The notes below the pieces were generated by a model. It worked only from the letters and a program-made list of their open reading frames with translations. It made no database searches and was not told where the DNA came from. The translations under genes were made by a program, and so were the position numbers. A DNA stretch of 64,000 nucleotides from Modestobacter caceresii (GTDB lineage Bacteria > Actinomycetota > Actinomycetes > Mycobacteriales > Geodermatophilaceae), in assembly GCF_000761485.1 (NCBI RefSeq), contig NZ_JPMX01000001.1:32089-96088 (forward strand), written 5' to 3'. Every line of letters begins with the position of its first letter. The stretch's first letter is position 1. Positions 25,086 through 34,620 of the stretch are shown in pieces.

Positions 25086-26717
25086 CTAGGGGAGGAGCAG
25101 ATCGGCCATCTCCCCGGCGCCCACGACCCGGGCGAGCAGCGCCTCGGCGTCCACCGGCTGCGCGCCGCGCCAGGCGACGTGCTGGTCCGGGCGCACCAGC
25201 AGCAGGTCGGCTCCGTAGCGCTCCCGCAGCCCGGGAACGTGCTCGAGGTCCACCACGCGGAACGGCACGTTGCGCCGCGCGGCGGCGGCGGCCAGCCCCT
25301 CGGTGGCCGCCGCGCGGTCCAGCCGCAGCAGGGTGAACTCCGCGCCGAGCAGGTCGTACAGCGAACGCCCGTCCGGCAGCCAGGTGTGCGGCAGCCGTGC
25401 GCCCGGGTGGGCCGACGGCCGGAAGGTGACCAGCTCCGGCTCGGGCACGGGCAGGCCGTCGGGGACGACGACCGGCGAACCGGGGTAGTCGTAGCCGAGC
25501 ACCAGCCCGAGGCTGTGGAACTCCGGGTCCTTGACCTGCAGCGCCCGGGCGACCGCGGCGCGCAGGGCGACGCCGTCGGCGGACTCGTCGTCCAGGTCGC
25601 CGGTGGCGAAGGACGGCGCGAGGAAGGCCTCCTGCGCCCCGGCCGCGGCGATGGTCCGCTCGGCCACCGGCCGCCGCTCGGCCTGGTAGCTGTCCAGCAG
25701 GCACTCCGGTGCCCAGCCGCGCAGCACCGCGGCGAGCTTCCAGCCCAGGTTCACCGCATCGCCCACGCAGGTGTTGAAGCCGTGCCCGCCCCACGGGGGG
25801 TTCAGGTGGGCGGCGTCCCCGACCAGGAACACCCGCTCGCCCCGGTAGCGGTCGACCAGCAGCATCCGGGCCGACCAGGGGTCGGTGGCCAGCACCTCCA
25901 CGTCGACCTCCGCGCCGACCAGCGCCTGCACCAGCCGGACCGGGTCCACCTGCTCGGTCTCCGCGTCGACGCCCTGGACGATCGCCCACCAGGTGCCGTC
26001 GAGGTCCAGCCGGCCCATCAGGCCACCGCGCTCCGCGCCGATCACCCAGTAGTGGACGCCGACCGCGCACAGCTCCCGCTGCTCCAGCTGCGGGGAGCGG
26101 AAGGCGATGCTCACGTTCGGCAGGGTCCCCGAGGAGCCGGCGTACCGGGCACCGATCGCCCGCCGGGTGACCCCGCTGCTGCCGTCGCAGCCCAGCAACC
26201 AGTCGGCGGTGACCTGGTGCCGCTCGCCGTCCGCGCGCTGCAGGACGGCCGAGGCCCCGGTGGGGCCGTCGGTGACCTCGACGACGCGCCAGCCGATGAG
26301 GACGGTGACCGACGGCAGCTCGCCGACGGCGTCGCGCAGCAGCTGCTCGACCAGCGGCTGCGGGGCCTGCTGGCCCGGCTCGGCGAACTCGTCCCGGCGC
26401 TCCGTGGTGAGCCCGAACGCCTCGGGGAACCGGGTGATCTCGTGCCCGAACAGGCCGGTGCAGAAGACGACGTCCTGCGCGTGGTCCACCGGCAGCGGGG
26501 CCAGCGCGCGCAGCCGGTCGGCCAGGCCCCAGCGGCGCAGGTGTTCCATCGTGCGCACGCTGGTGGTCTTGGCGCGCGGGCGGAGCGGGTCGAGGGTGGT
26601 GCGCGGTTCGACGACGAGCACCTCGATGCCGCGCCGGCCGAGCTCCAGCGCGGCAGCCAGGCCACTGGGCCCCCCGCCGGCGATCAACACCGGGACGCGG
26701 GCTGGCACGGCGGTCAT
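25086..26717 (-). CDS. FAD-dependent aromatic-ring monooxygenase
   Basis: 543 residues of the class A flavoprotein hydroxylase family (MhpA/PheA type). It shows the dinucleotide motif LIAGGGPSGLAAALELG, the DG motif in LLGCDGSSGVTR, and the GD motif VFLVGDAAHLNPPWGGHGFN. The C-terminal thioredoxin-like part covers roughly residues 400-543. It uses NAD(P)H and O2 to hydroxylate a phenol. In this cluster the expected substrate is a flavonoid A-ring or its fragment 2,4,6-trihydroxybenzoate; compare FdeE in flavonoid-degrading Herbaspirillum. A weak copy of the cluster operator lies 129 bases upstream. Confidence 0.85.
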   Translation of the reverse strand: MTAVPARVPVLIAGGGPSGLAAALELGRRGIEVLVVEPRTTLDPLRPRAKTTSVRTMEHLRRWGLADRLRALAPLPVDHAQDVVFCTGLFGHEITRFPEAFGLTTERRDEFAEPGQQAPQPLVEQLLRDAVGELPSVTVLIGWRVVEVTDGPTGASAVLQRADGERHQVTADWLLGCDGSSGVTRRAIGARYAGSSGTLPNVSIAFRSPQLEQRELCAVGVHYWVIGAERGGLMGRLDLDGTWWAIVQGVDAETEQVDPVRLVQALVGAEVDVEVLATDPWSARMLLVDRYRGERVFLVGDAAHLNPPWGGHGFNTCVGDAVNLGWKLAAVLRGWAPECLLDSYQAERRPVAERTIAAAGAQEAFLAPSFATGDLDDESADGVALRAAVARALQVKDPEFHSLGLVLGYDYPGSPVVVPDGLPVPEPELVTFRPSAHPGARLPHTWLPDGRSLYDLLGAEFTLLRLDRAAATEGLAAAAARRNVPFRVVDLEHVPGLRERYGADLLLVRPDQHVAWRGAQPVDAEALLARVVGAGEMADLLLP

Positions 26718-26845
26718 GGGGATCTCCTGTCGTGGGCTGCGGTGCCCGGAGGCTGAGCGGTGCAGGCGGGTACGGCGTCCGGCCAGGTCAGCGGCGCGGG
26801 ACGCACGTCCAGCATCGTGGCGGCCGTCACGTCGCCGTAGCCCGA

Positions 26846-26860
26846 TGTCATTGAGCGGCA
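26846..26860 (-). promoter_or_regulatory. Weak copy of the 15-bp cluster operator before the FAD monooxygenase
   Basis: The minus strand reads TGCCGCTCAATGACA, matching 12 of 15 bases of TGCCGGCCAATGGCA. It lies in the 162-base gap between the DUF3500 gene and the monooxygenase, 129 bases before the ATG. An adjacent AGACGG-AA-CCGTCT inverted repeat (26866-26879) ends at the DUF3500 stop. Confidence 0.5.
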
Positions 26861-26879
26861 GAGCGAGACGGAACCGTCT

Positions 26880-28127
26880 TCAGGACCCGTGCGCGGCCTG
26901 CCACTGCCGGATCCAGGCCCGGCCGTAGTCGTTGCCGTGCGGGGTGCGCAGCACGGTGTGCACGTGGAAGGGCTGCGGGGTGGAGTAGTCCAGGAAGACG
27001 CCGCAGTGGTGGTCCAGCTCGGCGATCAGCACCGGGGACTGCACCCGGTAGTAGAAGACGTCGCCGGGCTCGGAGCCCCCGATCCAGCTGAACCAGGTCT
27101 CGTCCAGGTGCGCGGTCACCTCCCGCATCCGGGCGCGGCGGGGGCCCTCGGGCAGCAGGTCGACGAAGTGCTCGACGACCGCCAGGACCAGGCGCTGCGC
27201 GTCGGGTGGCATCTCCGTGACCGGGATGCCCTCGACCGGGATCACCCGGTTGTCCTGGAAGGCGCCGGCGAGGTGCCGCTCGTCGCCGGGGTGCACCCGG
27301 CCTGGCGGCATGGCCGGGTCGACCATCTGCGCGTAGACGGTCGCCGCCTGCCGTTGCGCCGGCGGCAGGGCGGCCATCACCGCCAGCCCCGCGGCGATCC
27401 GCTCGGTGAAGGACTCGGTGCCGGCGTGCGGGCCCGCGTCGATCTCGTTGGGCTCGGCGCCGAGGAACACCGGGGACAGCTGCATCCGGCCCTCGACGAC
27501 GAGGCAGTTGACGGCGCAGTGGTGACCGAACAGCTGCCAGCCCCACGGCGCCCGCAGGTCGGGGGTGCCGTAGACGGCGATGTTGTAGCTGAACTCGTCG
27601 AGCACGTTCGCCAGGCCGACGACCTCGCCGAGGAAGCCGTTGATCAGCATCATCGCGTGGGCCAGCTCGAAGCCCTCGGGGGACAGTGACGCGCGGACCA
27701 GCGCCAGCGCCTTCTCCCGCACCTCCGGCGGCTGGAACTCCAGCCGCAGGCCGGTGTCGAACTGCATAAACTCCGGGTTGGCCCAGGTCTGCCACTCCGG
27801 CGCGTCCACCGGGAAGGCGACCCGGTCCCGGCCGCCGTCGTCCAGGGCGGCGAGCAGGTCCTCGGCCGCCGCCACCATGGCCGCGACCGGCGCCTCTTCG
27901 CCCGGCTCGGCCGGGGTGAGCGGGTACAGCCCCTCGCGGAGGGTGCCGTCGGAGGTGACCCCGCGGAACTCCTGCAGGTACAGCGGCGTCCAGCCCTCGA
28001 CCAGCCCGCCGGTGAAGGTGCCCGGGGTCCGGGCGTGCTCCCGGTAGGCGTAGGGGTCCAGGCCGCGGACCTCGGTCAGCCGGGGGTGGTCGTGCGGGAA
28101 CAGGTACTGCCGGAACTCACCGGCCAC
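26880..28127 (-). CDS. DUF3500 protein of unknown function in the flavonol-type operon
   Basis: 415 residues and no signal peptide. Family blocks are WGWQLFGHHCAVNCLVVEGR, FLGAEPNEIDAGPHAG, SWIGGSEPGDVFYYRVQSPV and ELDHHCGVFLDYSTPQP followed by FHVHTVLRTPHGNDYG. The many conserved histidines (GHH, DHH, HVH) suggest a metal site, but no reaction has been assigned to DUF3500 to my knowledge. Its start overlaps the FAH gene's end by 11 bases, so translation is probably coupled. Sitting between the FAH hydrolase and the FAD monooxygenase, it may carry out a ring-opening, decarboxylating or hydrolytic step. Confidence 0.82.
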   Translation of the reverse strand: MAGEFRQYLFPHDHPRLTEVRGLDPYAYREHARTPGTFTGGLVEGWTPLYLQEFRGVTSDGTLREGLYPLTPAEPGEEAPVAAMVAAAEDLLAALDDGGRDRVAFPVDAPEWQTWANPEFMQFDTGLRLEFQPPEVREKALALVRASLSPEGFELAHAMMLINGFLGEVVGLANVLDEFSYNIAVYGTPDLRAPWGWQLFGHHCAVNCLVVEGRMQLSPVFLGAEPNEIDAGPHAGTESFTERIAAGLAVMAALPPAQRQAATVYAQMVDPAMPPGRVHPGDERHLAGAFQDNRVIPVEGIPVTEMPPDAQRLVLAVVEHFVDLLPEGPRRARMREVTAHLDETWFSWIGGSEPGDVFYYRVQSPVLIAELDHHCGVFLDYSTPQPFHVHTVLRTPHGNDYGRAWIRQWQAAHGS

Positions 28128-28968
28128 GGCCCACCTCGTTGCCCACGACCGTGTTGGTCAGCACGCCGAGCTTCTCGATCTCGACCTCGACGACGTCCCC
28201 GGGCTCCAGCAGCCACGGTGGCGTGCGGGCGTAGCCGACACCGGACGGGGTGCCGGTGGCGAGCAGGTCGCCGGGCCGCAGGGTGAACGTCCGGGAGATC
28301 AGGGAGAGGGTGTCGCCGACGGTGTAGACCATCTCGTCGGTGCGCCCGTCCTGGACGGTCTCGCCGTTGACCCGGGTCTGCACCCGCAGCCCGTCGCGCA
28401 GGTCGCCGACCTCGGCAGCCGGCACCAGTGGGCCCAGCGGGCCGGAGCGGTCGCCGTTCTTGCCGAGGATCCACTGGCTGGTGAGCTTCTGCGCCCGCCG
28501 GGAAGTCAGGTCGTTGAACGTCGAGTAGCCGACGACGGCGGCCAGCGCCTCGTCCGGGGTGGCGTCGACCAGCGTGCTGCCGACGTAGGCCACCACCTCG
28601 CCCTCCCAGTCCAGCCCGTCCTCGTCGGCCGGGACCGGCACCTGCGCGCCGTCCACCGTGAGCGACTGGGTCCAGCGGGCGAACAGCGTCGGGTACGCCG
28701 GGACCTCCTGGTCGCGGAAGCTGCCCTCCGCGACGTGCTTCAGGTAGTTCAAACCGATGCAGATCACCCGGGCGCCGGGCAGCACCGGCGGCACGAACTC
28801 GGCGTCGGTGGCGACCAGCGTCTCCCCGCGGGGCTCGCGGGACAGGTGCCCGGCGGCGTCGGCCCAGAACTCCTCCACCGACGTGACCACGGTGACCGAG
28901 GTGTCGTCGTCGGACAGAGCGGCCACCTGCACCCCGCCGCCGTCCCGGTGGATGCCGACGATCCTCAT
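28117..28968 (-). CDS. Fumarylacetoacetate hydrolase (FAH) family enzyme
   Basis: 283 residues starting MRIVGIHRDGGGVQV. The C-terminal FAH core has ICIGLNYLKHVAEGSF, the acidic metal ligands in LDWEGEVVAYVG, TFNDLTSRRAQ and LLATGTPSGVGYARTP. The family cleaves C-C bonds in acylpyruvates or decarboxylates/isomerises dicarboxylic ring-fission products, using Mg2+. The start shares ATGA with the esterase stop. Here it would process the ring-fission product of the polyphenol A-ring; that assignment comes from context. Confidence 0.87.
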   Translation of the reverse strand: MRIVGIHRDGGGVQVAALSDDDTSVTVVTSVEEFWADAAGHLSREPRGETLVATDAEFVPPVLPGARVICIGLNYLKHVAEGSFRDQEVPAYPTLFARWTQSLTVDGAQVPVPADEDGLDWEGEVVAYVGSTLVDATPDEALAAVVGYSTFNDLTSRRAQKLTSQWILGKNGDRSGPLGPLVPAAEVGDLRDGLRVQTRVNGETVQDGRTDEMVYTVGDTLSLISRTFTLRPGDLLATGTPSGVGYARTPPWLLEPGDVVEVEIEKLGVLTNTVVGNEVGRGR

Positions 28969-29888
28969 GCCCGGTCTCCTTCGTCGATCAGGTGGCGCCG
29001 CAGGAAGGTGATCGTGCGGTCGAGTGCGTCGGTGGCGGTGTCGGGCGTCCCCAGCCACATGTGGTCGGCGCCGTCGTAGGTGTGCAGCTCAACGTCCGTC
29101 CCCGCGGCGGTCAGGGCGTCGTGCAGCCGCTGGCTCTGCGCGGTCGCGACGAACCGGTCGGCCCGGCCGTGCAGCAGCAGGACCGGCGGCGCAGCGGGGG
29201 AGACGTGCGTGATCGGGCTGGCCTGCGCGGCCAGGTCGGCGGCCGCGGACACCGGGGCGCCGATCAGCTGCGCCTCGCGGCTGGCCGGGTCCGCCGGGTC
29301 GTTGCCGATGTCGGTCGCCACCGCCGCTACGTCGCTCGGGGCGTACCAGGCGGCCACGGCGGAGACCGCGGACGACGGACCGGTGACACCGACCTCGCCC
29401 TCGAGAGCGGGGTCGGTCACCAGCCCGAGCAGCTCGGCCAGGTGGCCGCCGGCCGACTCGCCCCACGACGCGATCCGGTCGGCGTCCACCCCCAGCTCGG
29501 CGGCGCGGGAGCGCAGCCAGCGGACGGCGGCCTTCGCGTCGTGCAGCTGCGCCGGCCACACCGCCTCGCCGGAGAGCCGGTAGTCGAGGCTGGCCACCGC
29601 GATGCCGGCGGCGGCCACCTGCTCGAACGGCGTGGGGGCGGCGTCCCGGTACATCGGGCCGGCGGTGTGCCGGCTGCCCAGCCGCCACCCGCCGCCGTGC
29701 AGGAAGAGCGCGACCGGATGTGGTCCGTCCCCGGCCGGCAGGTACAGGTCCAGCTCCAGCGGCCGGGCGCCGGGCAGCGCCGCGTACGGCACGCCGGAGA
29801 GCACCCGGACACCGGAGGCGCCGGTGCGAGCGGGCGGCAGCGGCGCCTCGTGGGCGGGCGGGGGGAGCGGGAGGGTGGGCGCGGGCAC
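28965..29888 (-). CDS. Alpha/beta hydrolase (HSL-type esterase), possible depside esterase
   Basis: 307 residues from a GTG start fixed by GAGGAG five bases upstream. The oxyanion motif is FLHGGGWRLGS, the nucleophile elbow is SWGESAGGHLAEL, and the acid and base lie in LLHGRADRFVAT and DGADHMWLG. There is no signal peptide, so it acts in the cytoplasm. It lies directly downstream of the quercetinase gene. Quercetinase yields a depside (2-protocatechuoyl-phloroglucinol carboxylate) that needs an esterase, and this is the obvious candidate. Alternatives are removal of acetyl or feruloyl groups from glycosides. Confidence 0.82.
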   Translation of the reverse strand: MPAPTLPLPPPAHEAPLPPARTGASGVRVLSGVPYAALPGARPLELDLYLPAGDGPHPVALFLHGGGWRLGSRHTAGPMYRDAAPTPFEQVAAAGIAVASLDYRLSGEAVWPAQLHDAKAAVRWLRSRAAELGVDADRIASWGESAGGHLAELLGLVTDPALEGEVGVTGPSSAVSAVAAWYAPSDVAAVATDIGNDPADPASREAQLIGAPVSAAADLAAQASPITHVSPAAPPVLLLHGRADRFVATAQSQRLHDALTAAGTDVELHTYDGADHMWLGTPDTATDALDRTITFLRRHLIDEGDRA

Positions 29889-29906
29889 GGGTCTCCTCAG
29901 GGCACA

Positions 29907-29946
29907 CCTCCGGCGCCGGGAGTGCATCCACTCTCGGCGCCGGAGG
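29907..29946 (-). terminator. Intercistronic hairpin after the quercetinase gene
   Basis: An 18-bp stem with one wobble pair (CCTCCGGCGCCGGGAGTG against CACTCTCGGCGCCGGAGG) and a CATC loop lies between the quercetinase stop and the esterase RBS. It could attenuate readthrough or stabilise the upstream message. Confidence 0.6.
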
Positions 29947-29969
29947 GGACGGCGGTGGGTGAGCGCAGG

Positions 29970-30530
29970 TCAGGCGGTGGGCTCAGGCCACTCGAAGTCG
30001 GGCTTGAACTGCATGTTGTGCTGCTGCGCGGCCGCCTGCATGCGCGGGAAGTCCGGGATGAACGGCGGCTGGTCCGGGCTGGTGGAGTCGGTCGGGGCGC
30101 CCATGTGCTGGAAGAACCGCTCGAAGCCGCCGGAGAGCGTTCCCATCATCCGGGCGTGCTCGACGACCTGGTAGGCGTGCGCGAACCCGGCCGGCACGTA
30201 ACCGAAGTCGCCGGGGGTGAGCAGCTGGGACTGCTTGGCGCCGTCGCCGTCCTCGAAGAAGAGCCGGACCTTGCCCTCGAGCACGTAGAAGGTCTCGTGG
30301 GTCTCGTTGTGCGAGTGGGTCGGGATGACGTCGCCGGCCGGGGAGTCGGCGGTGATGATCCCGAACTGGCCCTGCGTCTCGTCGCCGGACAGCAGCACGG
30401 TGAACACGTCGCCGAAGAGCTTGGCGTGCTCGCCCTCGCCCCTGCGGAGCACGTAGGGCTGCGGCTTGCCGGGCAACAGGCCCTGCCACTGCGGGCCCTT
30501 GGCGGGGTCGATCAGGTACTCGAAGCTCAT
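29970..30530 (-). CDS. queD: QueD-type mono-cupin quercetin 2,4-dioxygenase
   Basis: 186 residues, the size of Streptomyces QueD. Metal ligands H72, H74 and E79 fall in THSHNETHETFYVLEG and H118 in TPGDFGYVPAGFAHAY. The spacing H-x-H-x4-E-x38-H is the same as QueD H69/H71/E76/H115. QueD uses Ni or Co to open the flavonol C-ring with O2, releasing CO and a depside. The C-terminus FKPDFEWPEPTA is unremarkable. A perfect copy of the cluster operator lies 70 bases upstream. The gene sits between a beta-glucosidase and an esterase, matching the order deglycosylation, ring opening, depside hydrolysis. Another cupin dioxygenase function cannot be excluded by sequence alone. Confidence 0.72.
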   Translation of the reverse strand: MSFEYLIDPAKGPQWQGLLPGKPQPYVLRRGEGEHAKLFGDVFTVLLSGDETQGQFGIITADSPAGDVIPTHSHNETHETFYVLEGKVRLFFEDGDGAKQSQLLTPGDFGYVPAGFAHAYQVVEHARMMGTLSGGFERFFQHMGAPTDSTSPDQPPFIPDFPRMQAAAQQHNMQFKPDFEWPEPTA

Positions 30531-30600
30531 GGGTGCTCCCGGTTCAGGTCGGCGTTGACTGGTCGAGCATCGGTGACCGTCGTCACCACGTCCCCGGCTG

Positions 30601-30615
30601 TGCCATTGGCCGGCA
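30601..30615 (-). promoter_or_regulatory. 15-bp cluster operator before quercetinase
   Basis: The minus strand reads TGCCGGCCAATGGCA, identical to the site before the GH1 gene. TGCC and GGCA form inverted ends. It lies 70 bases before the quercetinase ATG in a 97-base gap. Confidence 0.75.
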
Positions 30616-30627
30616 CGGGGATCGGGG

Positions 30628-31800
<1,173 letters not shown>

Positions 31801-31913
31801 GCGGTGGGCCTCCAGCGGTGTCGGGAGGCCGTGCCACACGGGCAGGCGCGGCGCTCCTCGTTGATCGACGTCCCGCGAGCATGCGTGACGCCGCTCACCG
31901 TGCTCAGCACCGC

Positions 31914-31928
31914 TGCCGGCCAATGGCA
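31914..31928 (+). promoter_or_regulatory. 15-bp cluster operator before GH1
   Basis: TGCCGGCCAATGGCA on the plus strand, in the gap between the IclR gene's end and the GH1 start, 113 bases from the GH1 ATG. It is identical (inverted) to the site at 30601-30615. Confidence 0.75.
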
Positions 31929-31939
31929 GACGAGTTGGA

Positions 31940-32746
31940 TCAGGGTGTCCCGGGTGCCCGCCAGGGGCCGAGGCCGCGGGAGATGCCCCGCGCCGCCGTG
32001 CGCACGGCTGGGCCGAGCAGTCGTGGTTCGGCGTTCTCCGCGGGCACCAGCACCGACAGCGCGGCGACGACGGAGCCCTGCGCGTCGTGCACCGGGGCGG
32101 CCACCGACACGATCGGCCCGGGAGCGCCCCGCCGGAAGGTGGCCAGCCCGTCCCGCCGGATCTCGGCCAGCGTCCGCCGCAGCGCCGCTGAGGAGACCGG
32201 GACCTTCTCCGGCTGGTGCATCAGCGGCTGAGCGAGCACCTCCTCCTGGAACGACGACTCGGCGAACGCGAGCAGCACCAGGCCCACGCCGGTGGAGTGC
32301 AGCGGCATCCGCCCGCCCGGCCGGTACAGGGCGGCGACGGCCCCGTGCGAGGAGAGCCGCTCCACCATCAGCGCCTCCTCGCCCTCCCGGACGGCGAGCA
32401 GCACGTGCTGCCGGGTCACCTCCTCCAGGTCGCCCATGAACGGCAGCGCCACCTGCCGCAGCTCGTGGCTGCGCGGGGTCAGGGAGGCCACCTCCCACAG
32501 CCGGAGACCGATCGAGAAGCGGCCGTCGGCGCCGCGCTCCAGCGCCCCCCACTCCAGCAACCGGCCGGCCAGTCGCAGCGCCGAGCTGGCCGGGATGCCC
32601 GTGCGCCGACTGAGCTCGCTGAGGCTCAGGTACGGCCGGCTGCTGTCGAAGGCGCCGAGCAGGGCGAGGGCCCGGTCGACGACGGGATCGCCCTGCGGAG
32701 GGCGCCGGCCGCGGACCCGCGTGGTGGGGGAGTCGTCGTCCGTCAC
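31940..32746 (-). CDS. IclR-family transcriptional regulator
   Basis: 268 residues from a GTG preceded by GGAGG. The N-terminal winged helix is DPVVDRALALLGAFDSSRPY, then LSLSELSRRTGIPASSALRL. The C-terminal effector domain shows LPLHSTGVGLVLLAF-like sequence (RMPLHSTGVGLVLLAFAESS) and ISVAAPV-type GPIVSVAAPVHDAQGSVVA. IclR proteins often sense aromatic acids or sugars and bind sites of about 15 bp, which suits the repeated TGCCGGCCAATGGCA element. It is divergent from the importer operon and upstream of GH1, so it probably controls both arms and itself. Confidence 0.88.
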   Translation of the reverse strand: MTDDDSPTTRVRGRRPPQGDPVVDRALALLGAFDSSRPYLSLSELSRRTGIPASSALRLAGRLLEWGALERGADGRFSIGLRLWEVASLTPRSHELRQVALPFMGDLEEVTRQHVLLAVREGEEALMVERLSSHGAVAALYRPGGRMPLHSTGVGLVLLAFAESSFQEEVLAQPLMHQPEKVPVSSAALRRTLAEIRRDGLATFRRGAPGPIVSVAAPVHDAQGSVVAALSVLVPAENAEPRLLGPAVRTAARGISRGLGPWRAPGTP

Positions 32747-32793
32747 GCAAGAGCCTCCGGGTCCTTCTCGGTGAGGCGCAGGCCACAGTTGTC

Positions 32794-32808
32794 TTCCATT
32801 GGTCGGCA
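32794..32808 (-). promoter_or_regulatory. 15-bp cluster operator between IclR and the importer operon
   Basis: The minus strand reads TGCCGACCAATGGAA, 13 of 15 identical to the perfect sites. It lies 47 bases before the IclR GTG and 116 bases before the receptor ATG, so it could regulate both. The remaining 178-base gap contains nothing else I recognise. Confidence 0.7.
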
Positions 32809-32924
32809 TTGTGCCTGACGTCACGGCGAGGCCCGCCGCATCGTTGCCGCCAAGCCGGTTCCCCGGCGCGGCCGATCCCGGCCGACATGACCCCTCCGTA
32901 ACGAAGCGAAGGAGCCAGACCGGA

Positions 32925-34520
32925 ATGAACCGATCCAGGACCCGCCACCCCTCGGCGCTGCGCCGTCCCACCCTGATGCGGGCCGGCGTCGCCGTCCTGG
33001 CCACCGGTGCGCTCACCTCGCTCGCCGCGTGCGGCGGTGGTGGCGAGGGTGGCGGCGGCACGAGCAGCCAGAGCCCCAGCGACACGCTGACCTTCGCCTA
33101 CGACGCCGACGCCGCGCCGACCGGCTACGACCCGCTGGAGTACTCGCAGGGCCAGTTCACGTTCTTCAGCGCCCTCTACGACTCGCTGTTCGTGACCCAG
33201 CCGGACGGCACCGTGGCACCCAGCCTGGTCACCGAGTTCAGCAACAACGAGGACGACACGCAGACGACGCTGACCCTGCGCGACGGCGTCACCTTCGCCG
33301 ACGGCTCGGAGCTGACCGCGGAGGTCGTCAAGGCCAACCTGGACCGGCGCAACGACGCCGACCTGGAGGCCTACGGCGCGCTCGCCACCGGCGGTGCCAG
33401 CGAGATCGTCGACGTCGCGGCGCCCGACCCGCAGACCGTCGTGATCACCTGGGCCCAGCCGCAGGCCAGCCCGGAGAACAACCTCACCGACACCGCGGGG
33501 GTCGTCGTCGGGCCCGACGGGCTCGCCGACCCCGCGACCCTGGAGACCACCCCGGACGGGTCCGGCGCCTACACCCTCAACGCGGGGCAGACCACGCGGG
33601 CGAGCACGTACGCGCTGGACAAGAAGGACGAGGCCTGGAACGCCGACGAGTGGGCCTACGACACCGTCGTGTTCAACGTGATCACCGACCCCCAGGCGCT
33701 GGCCAACGCGGTCATCTCCGGGCAGGCCGACATCGCCACCATCCTCAAGCCGACCACCATCGACATGGTCGAGCAGCGGTCGAGCCTGGCCAAGGTCGGC
33801 GGCACGATCGTCGGTTTCCCGGTCATCGACAAGACCGGTGCGACCAACCCCGCCTTCGCCGACGAGCGGGTCCGGCAGGCGATCAGCCACGCCATCGACC
33901 GCGAGGCGATCGTCGAGCAGCTGCACCCCGGCGCCCAGCCGACGGCCCAGCTCTTCCCTGCCGAGGCCGAGGGCTTCGACCCGGCGCTCAACGAGGAGTT
34001 CGGGTACGACCCCGAGCGCGCCCGCGAGCTGCTCGCCGAGGCCGGCCTGCCCGACGGGTTCGCCTTCGACATCACGGTGCTCGGCCAGCCATCGGAGGAC
34101 CAGGTGGTCATCCAGCAGCAGCTGGCCGAGGTCGGCATCACGATGAACTTCGTGACGGCCACCTCGACCGACCAGGTGTTCGCTGCGGTGCGCACCGACC
34201 CGCTGATCTTCGGGCCGATGGCGATCGGTGGTCAGCCGGCCGGCTGGGTCGCCGGGGTGCTCTACGGCGGCTTCATGAACATGCAGGGCGCGACCGAGCC
34301 GGAGATCCAGAGCGCGCTGGGCGCTGCCCTCGGCGCGACCGGCGACGCCAGGGAGCAGGCGCTCGGCGACCTGAACCGGGCCATCGCGGAGAACGGCTGG
34401 TACATCCCGGTCTACGAGGACTACGCCTACACCGGCTACAACGCCGAGAAGGTGGCCGAGCCCTCCTACGCGGGGACGAACAACTACCTGGTCCTCTCCG
34501 AGGTCGAGCCGGCCGCCTGA
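32925..34520 (+). CDS. Family 5 substrate-binding lipoprotein of the glycoside-cluster importer
   Basis: 531 residues starting MNRSRTRHPSALRRPTLM with a lipobox SLAAC followed by a Gly/Ser linker. AAGGAG precedes the ATG. SBP_bac_5 blocks are FSALYDSLFVTQPDGTVAPS, LRDGVTFADGSELTAEVV and DERVRQAISHAIDREAIVEQ. The family binds peptides but also plant oligosaccharides and glycosides. Its operon ends in rhamnosidases and GH43 enzymes, so a glycoside or oligosaccharide is the likely cargo. It is not close to the two zinc-island receptors. Confidence 0.85.
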   Translation: MNRSRTRHPSALRRPTLMRAGVAVLATGALTSLAACGGGGEGGGGTSSQSPSDTLTFAYDADAAPTGYDPLEYSQGQFTFFSALYDSLFVTQPDGTVAPSLVTEFSNNEDDTQTTLTLRDGVTFADGSELTAEVVKANLDRRNDADLEAYGALATGGASEIVDVAAPDPQTVVITWAQPQASPENNLTDTAGVVVGPDGLADPATLETTPDGSGAYTLNAGQTTRASTYALDKKDEAWNADEWAYDTVVFNVITDPQALANAVISGQADIATILKPTTIDMVEQRSSLAKVGGTIVGFPVIDKTGATNPAFADERVRQAISHAIDREAIVEQLHPGAQPTAQLFPAEAEGFDPALNEEFGYDPERARELLAEAGLPDGFAFDITVLGQPSEDQVVIQQQLAEVGITMNFVTATSTDQVFAAVRTDPLIFGPMAIGGQPAGWVAGVLYGGFMNMQGATEPEIQSALGAALGATGDAREQALGDLNRAIAENGWYIPVYEDYAYTGYNAEKVAEPSYAGTNNYLVLSEVEPAA

Positions 34521-34533
34521 GCCGCCCGGCACC

Positions 34534-34569
34534 GGCCGGTGGCCGCGGGACGCCCCGCGGCCACCGGCC
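34534..34569 (+). terminator. Strong intercistronic hairpin between receptor and permease genes
   Basis: A perfect 16-bp stem (GGCCGGTGGCCGCGGG) with an ACGC loop and no T-tract. Placed after the receptor gene, it probably limits readthrough or protects the receptor mRNA, giving more receptor than membrane subunits. Confidence 0.65.
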
Positions 34570-34620
34570 CACCCCGCACCGATCCCTGGCCCGTGCACCC
34601 GTACGCCGAAGGACCCTGTG

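Noticed and set aside
26866..26879. AGACGG-AA-CCGTCT inverted repeat considered as a terminator of the DUF3500 gene
   Set aside because: The 2-base loop and short stem are too tight for a good terminator, and it ends exactly at the stop codon. I mention it only as a possible binding site.
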